Shown piece by piece: positions 32,225 through 41,091 of a stretch of DNA of 64,000 nt. Origin of the DNA: Salegentibacter sp. Hel_I_6. GTDB taxonomy: Bacteria; Bacteroidota; Bacteroidia; Flavobacteriales; Flavobacteriaceae. The position numbers were made by a program, and so were the translations under genes. The notes under the pieces were generated by a model that saw only the letters and a list, made by a program, of their open reading frames with translations, had not been told where the DNA came from and ran no database searches. Numbering within the stretch: the first letter of the stretch is position 1; each line of letters starts with the position of its first letter. The DNA lies in contig NZ_JQNQ01000001.1 of NCBI RefSeq assembly GCF_000745315.1, positions 2,356,001 to 2,420,000 of the forward strand, in the 5' to 3' direction.

Positions 32225-33991
32225 CTATCTTATTGCTTCTATCGCATTGGCGAGATATACAAAAGGTGCATTCCAGTTAATCGCGATCTCATTACTGGCA
32301 TAACTGCAGCGATCATCTATGTAGGAAGTTGCCGGATATTTATGCGTATCAGTATATTTATTTTTGCAGCCTTCTTTGTCTTGTTGCCCTGGGTTTGGGC
32401 CTGCGGCCAACAATCCTGGTACGGGATCTTCAATATCATCAGATTCCGAAGGTCTGTGGTGCGGATCTCTTGTAGCTTTTTCGCCAAAACCGGTTAAAAA
32501 GGAATAGCCTGTCGCATTTCTTCCTAAAAGGTAATCAAGATTAGCATTGGCAGCATTGAGATATTTCTCATCATCTGTAATTTGAAAAGCATTTAACAGG
32601 AGTATCCCCTGGTTTGCGGCGGTTGAATTGCTCCCCCACACAAAATCTGACTCCCTGGTTCCCATAGGAATCGCATAAGCGGAAGTTTTTGAAGATGACA
32701 CTAAAGCATCGCCCATTTTTGTGATCTGATTTATTATAGCATCAATATCTACAACTTCACTATTTGTATATTTATCCCTGTGCCTTACAAGCGAGTAAAG
32801 GGCAAGAGTATTTACATTTGGCCAGGCGGGAATGCCAAAATCAGTTTCTAATGAACTTTCGAGATTGGCGTCTTTATAATAGTTTTCATTTCCGGTGGTA
32901 ATAAAAAGTTCCGTGGCGGCCCATTGTAATTCGTCCTTAAAATTCTGGTCTCCGTAAGCACCGGTACTTATCTTTGGATTTTTTAATTCTTCCTGGCGGT
33001 AAATTGCCTGTGGATTTTCTTTTGCCCATGTATAAGCTTTTTCGCTCATTACCAGCAAAGAATCTGATAATCCGGGTAATTCATTATAGTTTTGAAAAAT
33101 TCTTGATGCCTGGGCGGTTACTGCGGCAAAATCGAGAGTAGCGGCTGTACCTTTTTGTACTACCCAGCGCTGTAAGGTGGCATCTTTTGGGGCAACTGCA
33201 CCATGAAAGTTTGCGCTGGTGAGTTTGTGGTAAACACCACCGTCTTCGTCCTGCATCGTCATCATCCATCTTAGGTTGTAAAGTGTTTCATCGAGAAAAT
33301 CGGGGATGTTGTTTTGACTTTCGGGAATATTCAAATTCAGGGTGTCGAGATAGTTAGGGAAATCTTCGTAAAGGGAAAGCAAAGTTCCCATTGTGATTCC
33401 GCTGTTTACAATGTACTTTCCATAATCACCTGCATCATACCAGCCTCCGGGACTTGAAATCGTAGATCCTGCAGGGCGATTCTGTGAGGCGGCAGAATTA
33501 TGGATTTTCACCTTATCGTCTGGATGCCCTGCTTCTCTCGCCCATTTTCCGGCGTATTCTTCCGGTAAATCGGTAGAAGCTCTTTGATAATAAAAAGCTT
33601 TCATGCTTGCCTTCGCTGGTTCATAATGTACATTTTTTGCTATCTCAAAAGGATGGCTGGTGCCAATTCCAGATACGTGTAATACATATTTTCCTGAATT
33701 TTCTACAGAAGAAAAGTCAGCTTGTTTTACGGTTTCTTTACTATGGGGCCATTCTTTGGGTTCGCTGAGTTTGCCTGAAAATACCTCAGTTTTTTGATCT
33801 GCTGTAAGAATGGAAAAATCGGTTGCTTCTGAAGTAACAATAATAGCCTTTTTTGAAGCTTCAGGATAAAAGCCTATCTGATTTATCCGGATTTTATCTG
33901 ATCCTGAATCACTTTTATTTACTTGTGCGAAAGCTGAAAAATTCAGAACAAAGCATAGAAAAGAAAACAGGAATATAGTTGAAGACTTCAT
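32225..33991 (-). CDS. secreted glycoside hydrolase family 9 enzyme
   Basis: 588 residues. Signal peptide (cut near AFAQ, residue 23), then an N-terminal Ig-like CelD_N domain (IRINQIGFYPEASKKAIIVT, about 33-120), then the (alpha/alpha)6 GH9 barrel: GWYDAGDYGKY (Asp186/189 region, catalytic base), HHRPSESD and, near the end, SNEIAINWNAP (Glu568, proton donor). GH9 enzymes hydrolyse beta-1,4-glucans (cellulose, lichenan) or act as exo-glucosaminidases. No SusC/SusD pair, CBM or dockerin is near, so it is not in a typical polysaccharide utilisation locus. Confidence 0.92.
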   Translation of the reverse strand: MKSSTIFLFSFLCFVLNFSAFAQVNKSDSGSDKIRINQIGFYPEASKKAIIVTSEATDFSILTADQKTEVFSGKLSEPKEWPHSKETVKQADFSSVENSGKYVLHVSGIGTSHPFEIAKNVHYEPAKASMKAFYYQRASTDLPEEYAGKWAREAGHPDDKVKIHNSAASQNRPAGSTISSPGGWYDAGDYGKYIVNSGITMGTLLSLYEDFPNYLDTLNLNIPESQNNIPDFLDETLYNLRWMMTMQDEDGGVYHKLTSANFHGAVAPKDATLQRWVVQKGTAATLDFAAVTAQASRIFQNYNELPGLSDSLLVMSEKAYTWAKENPQAIYRQEELKNPKISTGAYGDQNFKDELQWAATELFITTGNENYYKDANLESSLETDFGIPAWPNVNTLALYSLVRHRDKYTNSEVVDIDAIINQITKMGDALVSSSKTSAYAIPMGTRESDFVWGSNSTAANQGILLLNAFQITDDEKYLNAANANLDYLLGRNATGYSFLTGFGEKATRDPHHRPSESDDIEDPVPGLLAAGPNPGQQDKEGCKNKYTDTHKYPATSYIDDRCSYASNEIAINWNAPFVYLANAIEAIR

Positions 33992-34143
33992 AAAATTAAT
34001 TTTTCGTTTTGAATATGGTTGACAACTTTAAATAGCCAGGTTTAAAGTTAATGTTCCTGAAATGTTTTTCCGCATAAGTCTGTACTTTTTAAAAGGGAAA
34101 ATTTTCACTCGATAGAAAAGATTAAATGCTAAATGGGAATAGA

Positions 34144-35046
34144 TCAGAAATAAATTTCTTTTGCTAACCTGTAAGTATTAGCATGGGCTTCAATAATCAC
34201 TCTTACCTCTTTAGAATACCCTCCGCCCATACTGCATTGGACTGGAATGTCTAGATCGTGACAGGTTTGCAAAACGAACCTGTCTCTTTCTTTACAGCCA
34301 TTCACAGTGCAGGAAAGTCGGCCCAGTTTATCGGTTTCCAAAATATCTACACCGCATAGGTAAAAGATGAAATCGGGTTTTTGTTCTTCTATCAAACCCG
34401 GTAAGGTATCTTTGAGTATTTTAAGATATGCTTCGTCTTCGCTACCATCAGGCACTTCAATATCGAGATCTGATTTTTCTTTTTTGAAAGGATAATTCCC
34501 TTTTCCGTGCATAGAAAAGGTGAAAACTGAAGGGTCGTCCTGAAAGATCTCAGCAGTGCCATTGCCCTGATGAACATCCAGATCTACAATGAGAATTTTT
34601 TCCGCTAACTTTTTCTGCTGAAGATACCTTGCGGCTATCGCCTGGTCATTAAGCAAACAAAAGGCTTCTGCGCGATTGGAATAAGCGTGATGAGTGCCAC
34701 CGGCAATATTAAACGAAATACCATTTTCTATGGAATAATGTACGCCTTTCATTGTGCCATCGGCGATTATCATCTCTCTTTTTACTAAAGCTTCAGAAAG
34801 TGGAAATCCACTTTTCCGAATTTCTTTTTTACTAAGGTTTAGATTGCGTAAACGTTCAAAATAATCGGGGTCGTGAACATTTAGAATGTATTTTTCCTCT
34901 GGAAATTCGGGTTCAAAAAAATTATCTTCACTACAAGTCCCTTCGTGAAGTAACTGCCTGGGAAGCAATTCATATTTTTCCATTGGGAAACGATGACCTT
35001 CAGGCAGGGGATGTTTATAAATGGGATGGTAGGCGATTTTTAGCAT
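34144..35046 (-). CDS. histone-deacetylase-family zinc amidohydrolase
   Basis: 300 residues with the HDAC/AcuC pattern: NIAGGTHHAYSNRAEAFCLLNDQAIAA (active-site His pair), LIVDLDVHQGNGTAEIF (zinc ligands Asp and His), FSMHGKGNYP, and GVDILETDKLGRL (third Asp ligand). The family deacetylates acetyl-lysine, acetylpolyamines or acetoin-pathway proteins; which here is unknown. No signal peptide, so cytoplasmic. Probably its own unit. Confidence 0.9.
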   Translation of the reverse strand: MLKIAYHPIYKHPLPEGHRFPMEKYELLPRQLLHEGTCSEDNFFEPEFPEEKYILNVHDPDYFERLRNLNLSKKEIRKSGFPLSEALVKREMIIADGTMKGVHYSIENGISFNIAGGTHHAYSNRAEAFCLLNDQAIAARYLQQKKLAEKILIVDLDVHQGNGTAEIFQDDPSVFTFSMHGKGNYPFKKEKSDLDIEVPDGSEDEAYLKILKDTLPGLIEEQKPDFIFYLCGVDILETDKLGRLSCTVNGCKERDRFVLQTCHDLDIPVQCSMGGGYSKEVRVIIEAHANTYRLAKEIYF

Positions 35047-35097
35047 TATTATTCAAAGAAACTGGTTACCTCATGAATTTGATGCAAAGATCAATTA

Positions 35098-37524
35098 TTA
35101 TATTGAATCTGCTGAAAGCTGCTGAATATTTTGAATCAAATCCCCGTCACTGGTAACTCCTTCTATGATTAACTGGAAATCAACTTCAGGTTTTTTAATT
35201 TTGATGACTGCGGCCTTACCTTTCTCGAAACTTACTTCCGGGATCCAATCGATAACTCCAAATTCCTGAAAAAATTCATCTGAAGTATTTTCATATTTTG
35301 GTACATAGTATTCCTTTTGTTCTGTATAGGCAAGTGGGATATCAAATGATTGAATACGATCAAAAGATATAGAGTTGAGATGGGAGCCAGGTTTGGTATA
35401 CACTTTTATAGTACCATTTGCTCCCATCATTCCTTCACCCATTCCGGTTTTATTTATTTCAATATAGTCAACTTGGGTTAATGGGAAATTATAAAAGATT
35501 GAGGTGTTTAGCATAGGTGAATCGTCCAAATATAGAGTCATTGCTCTGTCTTCACCTATTTTATTTTCTCTGCGATCATCATCCCTTTCTAAGGAATTAA
35601 AATTTGTAATTTCTGATAAATATGTTTTAACCGAAAATTCTGGTTTATCAATAACAATTAAATTCTCATTTCGCAATAAATCTGCGAGATAATTAAAAAT
35701 ATTTAAATCTTTTTCAGAAACTACTAAAACACGTCCAAAACTTCTGTAACCTAATTGGCGGGCTCTATCAATAGGCCTTTCAACATTAGTAGAGAGTTGT
35801 ACTTCGTCTAAAAGTTCTGCGTCAGTATTTAAGCCTTCATAATTGTAAAAGTTTTGAGTTTGCTCGTTACTTGAAGTGTAAATGCCAGGTGCGAGTGGGA
35901 TTTGAGAAATATCAAAATCTGGAAATTTATTGGGCATAAAATAAATTTTTAGATTTGCCGGCACCAAATTATCATTAGGTTTAATCCTTGAAATTTTCAG
36001 TTTTTCACCTTGAATTGGAAAATATTCTTCTAATACGAAAGAGGTAGTGCCTTCATCAATTTCAATAACTTGTGGGATATTGGCTCCAACTCCGTGAACC
36101 ATATAACGCAAATCTTTTTTATTTCGATCTTTAGGAGAAATTTCTGCCTTAAAGGAGAACCTATCGCCGGCAGTTTCTGATTGTATATTCTCATTCAGGA
36201 TTTCTCCCCAATTATAACTACTCCATCCCTGTGTTAATAATAAGTTATCCAGCGCTAATTTTTTTTCAGGAGTAATATTGGTAAAGTACCATGCAGCATT
36301 TTCTATATTTCCTTTAACATAGGGTTTTAAGTGATTGTAAGATATTATATTATGATTTCTCTGGTGAGCTATAGTATTTTCTGGAAGAATTGAGATGCTT
36401 ACTTTTCCTTCTTTTTCAGCTACAAAGGGTATATTGATTTCGAGGGAATCTTTTTTAGAATTTGTACTAATATTTTCTGGAGTTTCTATTTTGAAATTTT
36501 CGTGGTTAAAATATAAGCGCTCTGCTATAGGCTGCATTTTTTCATTAAAAAGCGTAAAAATATTCATTCCCGGTTCCAGTTCATTTAAATTAAAAACTAC
36601 TGAAGCGTTGGTAAAGTCTTTAAATGCTATATCAAAACTGTAAAAGTTTTCACTGTCTTGTGCCACCAGGAACAATTTTTCTGATTCATAGTTAGAAAGG
36701 CTACGTTCGTTAGTTTTTATTAAAACTTCTAGTTCAGATTCCTTTTCAGAAACAGAAAGTATTAAGCCTTCGTAATCTATTTCCGGAGAAAATGCTACAG
36801 GCACTTCATTATCCATATATACAAAGACTGCGCTATATGATTTAGTCTTTTTAGGTATAAACGAGAATTTACCGATTCCAAATTTATTTAGATCAATGAT
36901 ACTCACTAATTGAGCATTTTCATCTTTAATAATAATTTTTCCATTTGCCAGGCCTTTTCCTAGGCTATCTGTTGCGATTACTCCAACATTGTTTATGGTA
37001 TTGTCTAAGAAATGCCCACTTTCAGGTAAAAATTGAACATCGATCTTATCGGGAAAATCCCGGGATATTTTTTCTTTAGAACTAGAACTAAGAACTTTGA
37101 ATTTTTCAGAAAAATGATAGGGCTCTTCAAAATTCTTCATGGATCCAGTGAAGGCCGAAATGGTATAATTACCTGCAATAAAAGAGGAATCTATATCTAT
37201 AACTCCTGAAGTAATTCCATCTTCAATCAGGTACATTTCTTCCCTAATTATACTGTCCTGGTCATTTTTTACAGTAACATATAAATTCGAATTTGAAACC
37301 TCTGGCTTATGCGTAGATTCATTTAAAACGTAAGCTGCAAAACCAAGTTGTTCCCCTTTTAGGAAATGGGATTTGTTGAGATGTAAATAGGCTAACTCCT
37401 TATTTAGAAGTTTGTAATCTGCTATTTTTTCTACTAGATTCTCCTCGGTGTTTTGGCTATTTGCGTTAGTGAAAACTGCAATAATTAAGAAAAAAGGAAG
37501 TATTGATTGTAGAAATTTCTTCAT
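35098..37524 (-). CDS. large secreted MG2-like protein with C-terminal plug-like domain
   Basis: 808 residues. A signal peptide (MKKFLQSILPFFLIIAVFTNANSQ) leads into macroglobulin-like beta domains: KELAYLHLNKSHFLKGEQLGF is the MG2-type start used by bacterial alpha-2-macroglobulin relatives, and several further Ig-like blocks follow. A later region (about 600-730) looks like a TonB-receptor plug: RVLVVSEKDLNIFNYLADLLR, YLDDSPMLNTSIF, LTQVDYIEINKTGMGEGMMGANGTI. No beta-barrel follows. Such MG-plus-plug proteins are common in Bacteroidota envelopes, with unknown function, possibly surface assembly or protease inhibition. Confidence 0.75.
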   Translation of the reverse strand: MKKFLQSILPFFLIIAVFTNANSQNTEENLVEKIADYKLLNKELAYLHLNKSHFLKGEQLGFAAYVLNESTHKPEVSNSNLYVTVKNDQDSIIREEMYLIEDGITSGVIDIDSSFIAGNYTISAFTGSMKNFEEPYHFSEKFKVLSSSSKEKISRDFPDKIDVQFLPESGHFLDNTINNVGVIATDSLGKGLANGKIIIKDENAQLVSIIDLNKFGIGKFSFIPKKTKSYSAVFVYMDNEVPVAFSPEIDYEGLILSVSEKESELEVLIKTNERSLSNYESEKLFLVAQDSENFYSFDIAFKDFTNASVVFNLNELEPGMNIFTLFNEKMQPIAERLYFNHENFKIETPENISTNSKKDSLEINIPFVAEKEGKVSISILPENTIAHQRNHNIISYNHLKPYVKGNIENAAWYFTNITPEKKLALDNLLLTQGWSSYNWGEILNENIQSETAGDRFSFKAEISPKDRNKKDLRYMVHGVGANIPQVIEIDEGTTSFVLEEYFPIQGEKLKISRIKPNDNLVPANLKIYFMPNKFPDFDISQIPLAPGIYTSSNEQTQNFYNYEGLNTDAELLDEVQLSTNVERPIDRARQLGYRSFGRVLVVSEKDLNIFNYLADLLRNENLIVIDKPEFSVKTYLSEITNFNSLERDDDRRENKIGEDRAMTLYLDDSPMLNTSIFYNFPLTQVDYIEINKTGMGEGMMGANGTIKVYTKPGSHLNSISFDRIQSFDIPLAYTEQKEYYVPKYENTSDEFFQEFGVIDWIPEVSFEKGKAAVIKIKKPEVDFQLIIEGVTSDGDLIQNIQQLSADSI

Positions 37525-37700
37525 AAATTAAGTTTTGATGATGAATGTTTAAAATCATCTCAAATATTATACCTTATTTAAACTATTATTAATTTATCTC
37601 TAATAAGACACTTAATTTATCATTATATATGCTATCAAGATAAGAATTGTCTGATATTTGAATGTGTTTATTTGAAATTCGTAATTTTTTAAAAACAAAA

Positions 37701-37738
37701 AACCTTTTGGTTTCTAAATTTTTAGAGACCAAAAGGTT
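37701..37738 (-). terminator. intrinsic terminator of metG
   Basis: A long hairpin: AACCTTTTGGT at 37701-37711 pairs with ACCAAAAGGTT at 37728-37738, with inner pairing TCTAAA/TTTAGA. It lies 27 nt after the metG stop and is T-rich on its minus-strand 3' side. Confidence 0.85.
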
Positions 37739-37764
37739 GAACACTTAATTTATATTCTTAATCT

Positions 37765-39852
37765 CTAATTTATCGTAGTCCCGGGTTCTACACCTTCTTC
37801 ATCTGGATTTACAAAAACCAGTTTTCCTCCTGAATTCTCTGTCATTAAGATCATGCCTTCGCTTTCTACACCACGCAGTTTTCTTGGAGCTAAATTCGCC
37901 AAAACGGTAACTTTCTTTCCAATAATTTCCTCCGCTTTGTAATGCTCTGCAATTCCCGAAACCACGGTTCTTTTATCCAAACCGGTATCTACTTTGATTA
38001 CCATTAATTTCTTGGTTTTGGGCATTTTATGAGCTTCAATAATGGTTCCCACGCGCAAATCCATTTTAGTGAAATCTTCAAAAGTAGCAGTTTCTTTTTG
38101 AGGCTCAACTACTTTATCTACGGCAGCATTTGCAGTTTTTGTAGCTTCCAGTTTCTCTAATTGCTGCTGAATTTGCTCATCTTCAATCTTACTAAAAAGC
38201 AATTCTGCTTTGCCAATTTGATGCCCTGCCGCAAGTAAAGAATCGCGGGTAGCAATCTTATCCCATTGCGAATATTCTTCCCCGGAAAGTTTGCTTTCAG
38301 CATCGGAGAAGTTTAGCATTTTTTGAAGTTTCGCTGAAGAAAATGGTAAAAAAGGTTCGGTTAAAGTAGCTAGCGCTGAAGCTATTTGTAGCGCCACATA
38401 CATTACTGTTTTTACACGTTCTGCATCGGTTTTAATCACTTTCCAGGGTTCTTCATCGGCTAAATATTTGTTTCCTAAACGAGCCAAATTCATCAATTCT
38501 CCTTGCGCTTCCCGGAAACGGTATTTTTCAATTGAACTTGCAATAACCGCGGGATATGCTTTTAGCGTGCTAATAGTTTCCTCGTCAATTTTAGAATAAT
38601 CATTTGGTTCTGGAACAATTCCGGAGTAATATTTATTAGTAAGTACAATTACACGGTTAATAAAGTTCCCGAAAATTGCTACCAACTCATTATTATTCCT
38701 GGCCTGGAAATCTTTCCAGGTAAAATCGTTGTCTTTAGCTTCAGGCGCATTTGCAGTTAAAACATAACGCAAAACATCTTGCTGATCTGGGAAATCTTCC
38801 AAATACTCGTGTAACCAAACCGCCCAGTTTTTGGAGGTAGATAATTTTTTTCCTTCCAGGTTAAGAAATTCGTTTGCCGGCACATTTTCGGGCAAAATAT
38901 AATCACCGTGTGCTTTAAGCATTACCGGGAAAATAATACAGTGAAAAACAATATTGTCTTTTCCTATAAAGTGCACCAGCTTGGTGTTATCATCTTTCCA
39001 GTAGGACTCCCAGTCTTTGCCTTCGCGCTCGGCCCATTCTTTGGTAGAAGAAATGTAGCCAATTGGCGCATCAAACCAAACGTAAAGCACTTTGCCTTCT
39101 CCGCCTTCAACAGGAACGGGGATTCCCCAGTCTAAATCGCGGGTTACGGCACGAGCGCGCAAACCATCATTTAACCAGGATTTTACCTGTCCATGCACAT
39201 TGCTTTTCCAGTCGTGGGCGTGACCTTTTACGATCCATTCGTCCAGCCATTCCTGGTATTGATCTAAGGGTAAAAACCAGTGACGAGTTTCTTTTAAAGT
39301 GGGTACTTCCCCGGTAATCGCCGATTTTGGATTAATAAGATCTGTGGCGTTTAGCGAAGTTCCGCAGCTTTCACATTGGTCGCCGTAAGCTTCCTCGTTT
39401 CCGCATTTTGGGCAGGTTCCGGTTACAAACCTATCGGCTAGAAATTGCCCGGCTTTTTCATCGTAAAGTTGCTGGGTGGTTTCTTCGATAAACTTCCCGT
39501 CTTCATACATTTTTTTGAAAAATGCCGAAGCCGTATCGTGATGTACTTTTGCTGAAGTCCTGGAGTAATTATCAAAAGAAACCCCGAAATCCTCAAAAGA
39601 TTTCCTGATGATTCCGTCGTATTTATCAACGATATCCTGCGGGGTAACTCCTTCTTTTTTAGCTTTTATGGTAATTGGTACTCCGTGCTCATCACTTCCG
39701 CAAACAAACGCAACATCATTACCCTGCATTCGCAAATAGCGGGCATAAATATCGGCTGGAACATAAACACCGGCAAGATGGCCAATATGTATGGGGCCGT
39801 TGGTGTATGGTAATGCTGCGGTAATAGTGTATCGCTGTGGAGTATTGCTCAT
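37765..39852 (-). CDS. metG: methionine-tRNA ligase with C-terminal tRNA-binding domain
   Basis: 695 residues. HIGH motif HIGH at 22-25, zinc-binding CPKCG...CESCG in the connective peptide, and KLSTSK as the KMSKS loop variant. The anticodon helical domain follows, then a Trbp111-like OB domain (ATFEDFTKMDLRVGTII... to ...ESEGMIL) that dimerises the enzyme and grips tRNA. Charges methionine onto tRNA for initiation and elongation. A TAnnTTTG promoter lies at 39877-39884. Confidence 0.97.
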   Translation of the reverse strand: MSNTPQRYTITAALPYTNGPIHIGHLAGVYVPADIYARYLRMQGNDVAFVCGSDEHGVPITIKAKKEGVTPQDIVDKYDGIIRKSFEDFGVSFDNYSRTSAKVHHDTASAFFKKMYEDGKFIEETTQQLYDEKAGQFLADRFVTGTCPKCGNEEAYGDQCESCGTSLNATDLINPKSAITGEVPTLKETRHWFLPLDQYQEWLDEWIVKGHAHDWKSNVHGQVKSWLNDGLRARAVTRDLDWGIPVPVEGGEGKVLYVWFDAPIGYISSTKEWAEREGKDWESYWKDDNTKLVHFIGKDNIVFHCIIFPVMLKAHGDYILPENVPANEFLNLEGKKLSTSKNWAVWLHEYLEDFPDQQDVLRYVLTANAPEAKDNDFTWKDFQARNNNELVAIFGNFINRVIVLTNKYYSGIVPEPNDYSKIDEETISTLKAYPAVIASSIEKYRFREAQGELMNLARLGNKYLADEEPWKVIKTDAERVKTVMYVALQIASALATLTEPFLPFSSAKLQKMLNFSDAESKLSGEEYSQWDKIATRDSLLAAGHQIGKAELLFSKIEDEQIQQQLEKLEATKTANAAVDKVVEPQKETATFEDFTKMDLRVGTIIEAHKMPKTKKLMVIKVDTGLDKRTVVSGIAEHYKAEEIIGKKVTVLANLAPRKLRGVESEGMILMTENSGGKLVFVNPDEEGVEPGTTIN

Positions 39853-39876
39853 TTATCTTAAAATTTATTGAAGGCG

Positions 39877-39884
39877 CAAAGGTA
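39877..39884 (-). promoter_or_regulatory. -7 element of metG
   Basis: Minus-strand TACCTTTG followed by CGCC, about 25 nt before the metG ATG. Same extended form TAnnTTTGCG as at mfd (18013), tdh (44557) and aspS (56060). No clear -33 TTG. Confidence 0.5.
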
Positions 39885-40009
39885 AGCAACTCCTTAAAAA
39901 TACGCGTTAAATTCTTGTAAAACAGAAGGCGTCTGAAGGAAATGTTCCGCAATTTAGCCTTTAAATTTAGTTTGAATACCAAAAGCTTTAAATCAATAAA
40001 TCTTAACCA

Positions 40010-40579
40010 ATGAAAAAATTAAGCTTAATACTTGCAATACTTAGCCTTGTAGCCTGCGGAAGCAGTAATAAAAGCACCACAAATGATAAATTTGTAGCCG
40101 AAAATCTTACAAATTATGATGCTGAAGATTTAAATGAAAATTATCCTGATGCAAATATGTATGAAGATTCTGGACTGTTTGAAGAAGGGACTGTAGAGCG
40201 TGCATATACTGTAATGTATCCCGATACACCAGATGAATTGCATATTACCTGGAAAACTGAGGGGCGTGAAGAAATATTTGATATTCGATTTTCGGAAAAT
40301 GGGAAATGGAAATCTGCTGAAGGCATTAAAATTGGAACTCCTTATGAGGCTTTAAAGGAAATCAACGGAGAAAAAATTTCTTTCTATGGATTTGGATGGG
40401 ACTACGGCGGTGCCGTTATGTGGAACGACGGGAAACTGGAAAATTCTAAATTAAGAGTATTCCTGGCGCCCGACGGCGAAGTAGCCGATAAGTTTTATGG
40501 TGACCGTATAATTGAAGCGAGTGATGAAGAGATTGAAAGTTTAGATTTAAAAGTTACCAGTATTATGCTGGTGAATTAG
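40010..40579 (+). CDS. hypothetical lipoprotein
   Basis: 189 residues. Signal peptide with lipobox SLVACGSS (Cys16), so membrane-anchored. The mature part is acidic: a block (DAEDLNENYPDANMYEDSGLFEEG) followed by YTVMYPDTPDELHITWK and a compact beta-rich domain. No known family. Probably cotranscribed with yraN-like gene 57 nt downstream. Confidence 0.65.
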   Translation: MKKLSLILAILSLVACGSSNKSTTNDKFVAENLTNYDAEDLNENYPDANMYEDSGLFEEGTVERAYTVMYPDTPDELHITWKTEGREEIFDIRFSENGKWKSAEGIKIGTPYEALKEINGEKISFYGFGWDYGGAVMWNDGKLENSKLRVFLAPDGEVADKFYGDRIIEASDEEIESLDLKVTSIMLVN

Positions 40580-40636
40580 TTTTTTTTACGGGAAATCCCT
40601 CTATATAAAAATCTGGAATTAATCCTAAATTCACTT

Positions 40637-40999
40637 ATGGCTCAGCATAACGCTTTGGGGGAATTGGGTGAACGCCTCGCTTTAGAACACCTTTTAAAAC
40701 AAGGTTATGAAATCCTGGCTGAAAATTATGTTTATAACAAAGCGGAAATAGACATTTTAGCCCGGAAACATAGTACTTTGGTAGTAGTAGAAGTTAAAAC
40801 AAGAAGCACACCCGATTTTGGGGACCCACAAAGTTTTGTGAAGCCTAAACAAATTCGGCAGCTCGTAAAAGCTGCCGATTTTTATTTAAATGATAATCAG
40901 TTAGACCTGGAAGTACGGTTTGATATTGTTGCAATAATAAAAAACAAAGCCGGGATACAGGTAGAGCATCTTGAAGATGCCTTTTTGCATTTTGAGTGA
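40637..40999 (+). CDS. YraN (UPF0102) endonuclease-fold protein
   Basis: 120 residues with the family start GELGERLALEHLLKQGYEILAENYVYNKAEIDILA and VVVEVKTRSTPDFGDPQ. The restriction-endonuclease-like core E...D...ExK (Glu/Asp of AEIDILA, EVK) is intact, so nuclease activity is possible though unproven for the family. Homologs act near Holliday junctions or in DNA damage in a few studies; no direct role is claimed here. Single unit with the lipoprotein gene upstream. Confidence 0.88.
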   Translation: MAQHNALGELGERLALEHLLKQGYEILAENYVYNKAEIDILARKHSTLVVVEVKTRSTPDFGDPQSFVKPKQIRQLVKAADFYLNDNQLDLEVRFDIVAIIKNKAGIQVEHLEDAFLHFE

Positions 41000-41016
41000 A
41001 CCAATTTATTCCAAAT

Positions 41017-41060
41017 AAAAAGGCCTCACAGTCCCGTTAACGATCGGGACTGTGAGGCCT
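41017..41060 (-). terminator. long hairpin terminator after the M13 peptidase gene
   Basis: Perfect 16-bp stem (41021-41036 with 41045-41060), 8-nt loop, with A at 41017-41020 that becomes the T tract on the minus strand. It lies 32 nt past the stop of the peptidase gene. The arm begins AGGCCTCACAG, which shares CCTCACAG with the hairpin at 6043-6075. Confidence 0.85.
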
Positions 41061-41091
41061 ATACTTGTATAAAAATACTTCCGAAAAAATA

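Noticed and set aside
32094..32497. Two plus-strand ORFs downstream of ssb
   Set aside because: The first spans the ssb terminator hairpin and the second is antisense to the GH9 gene.
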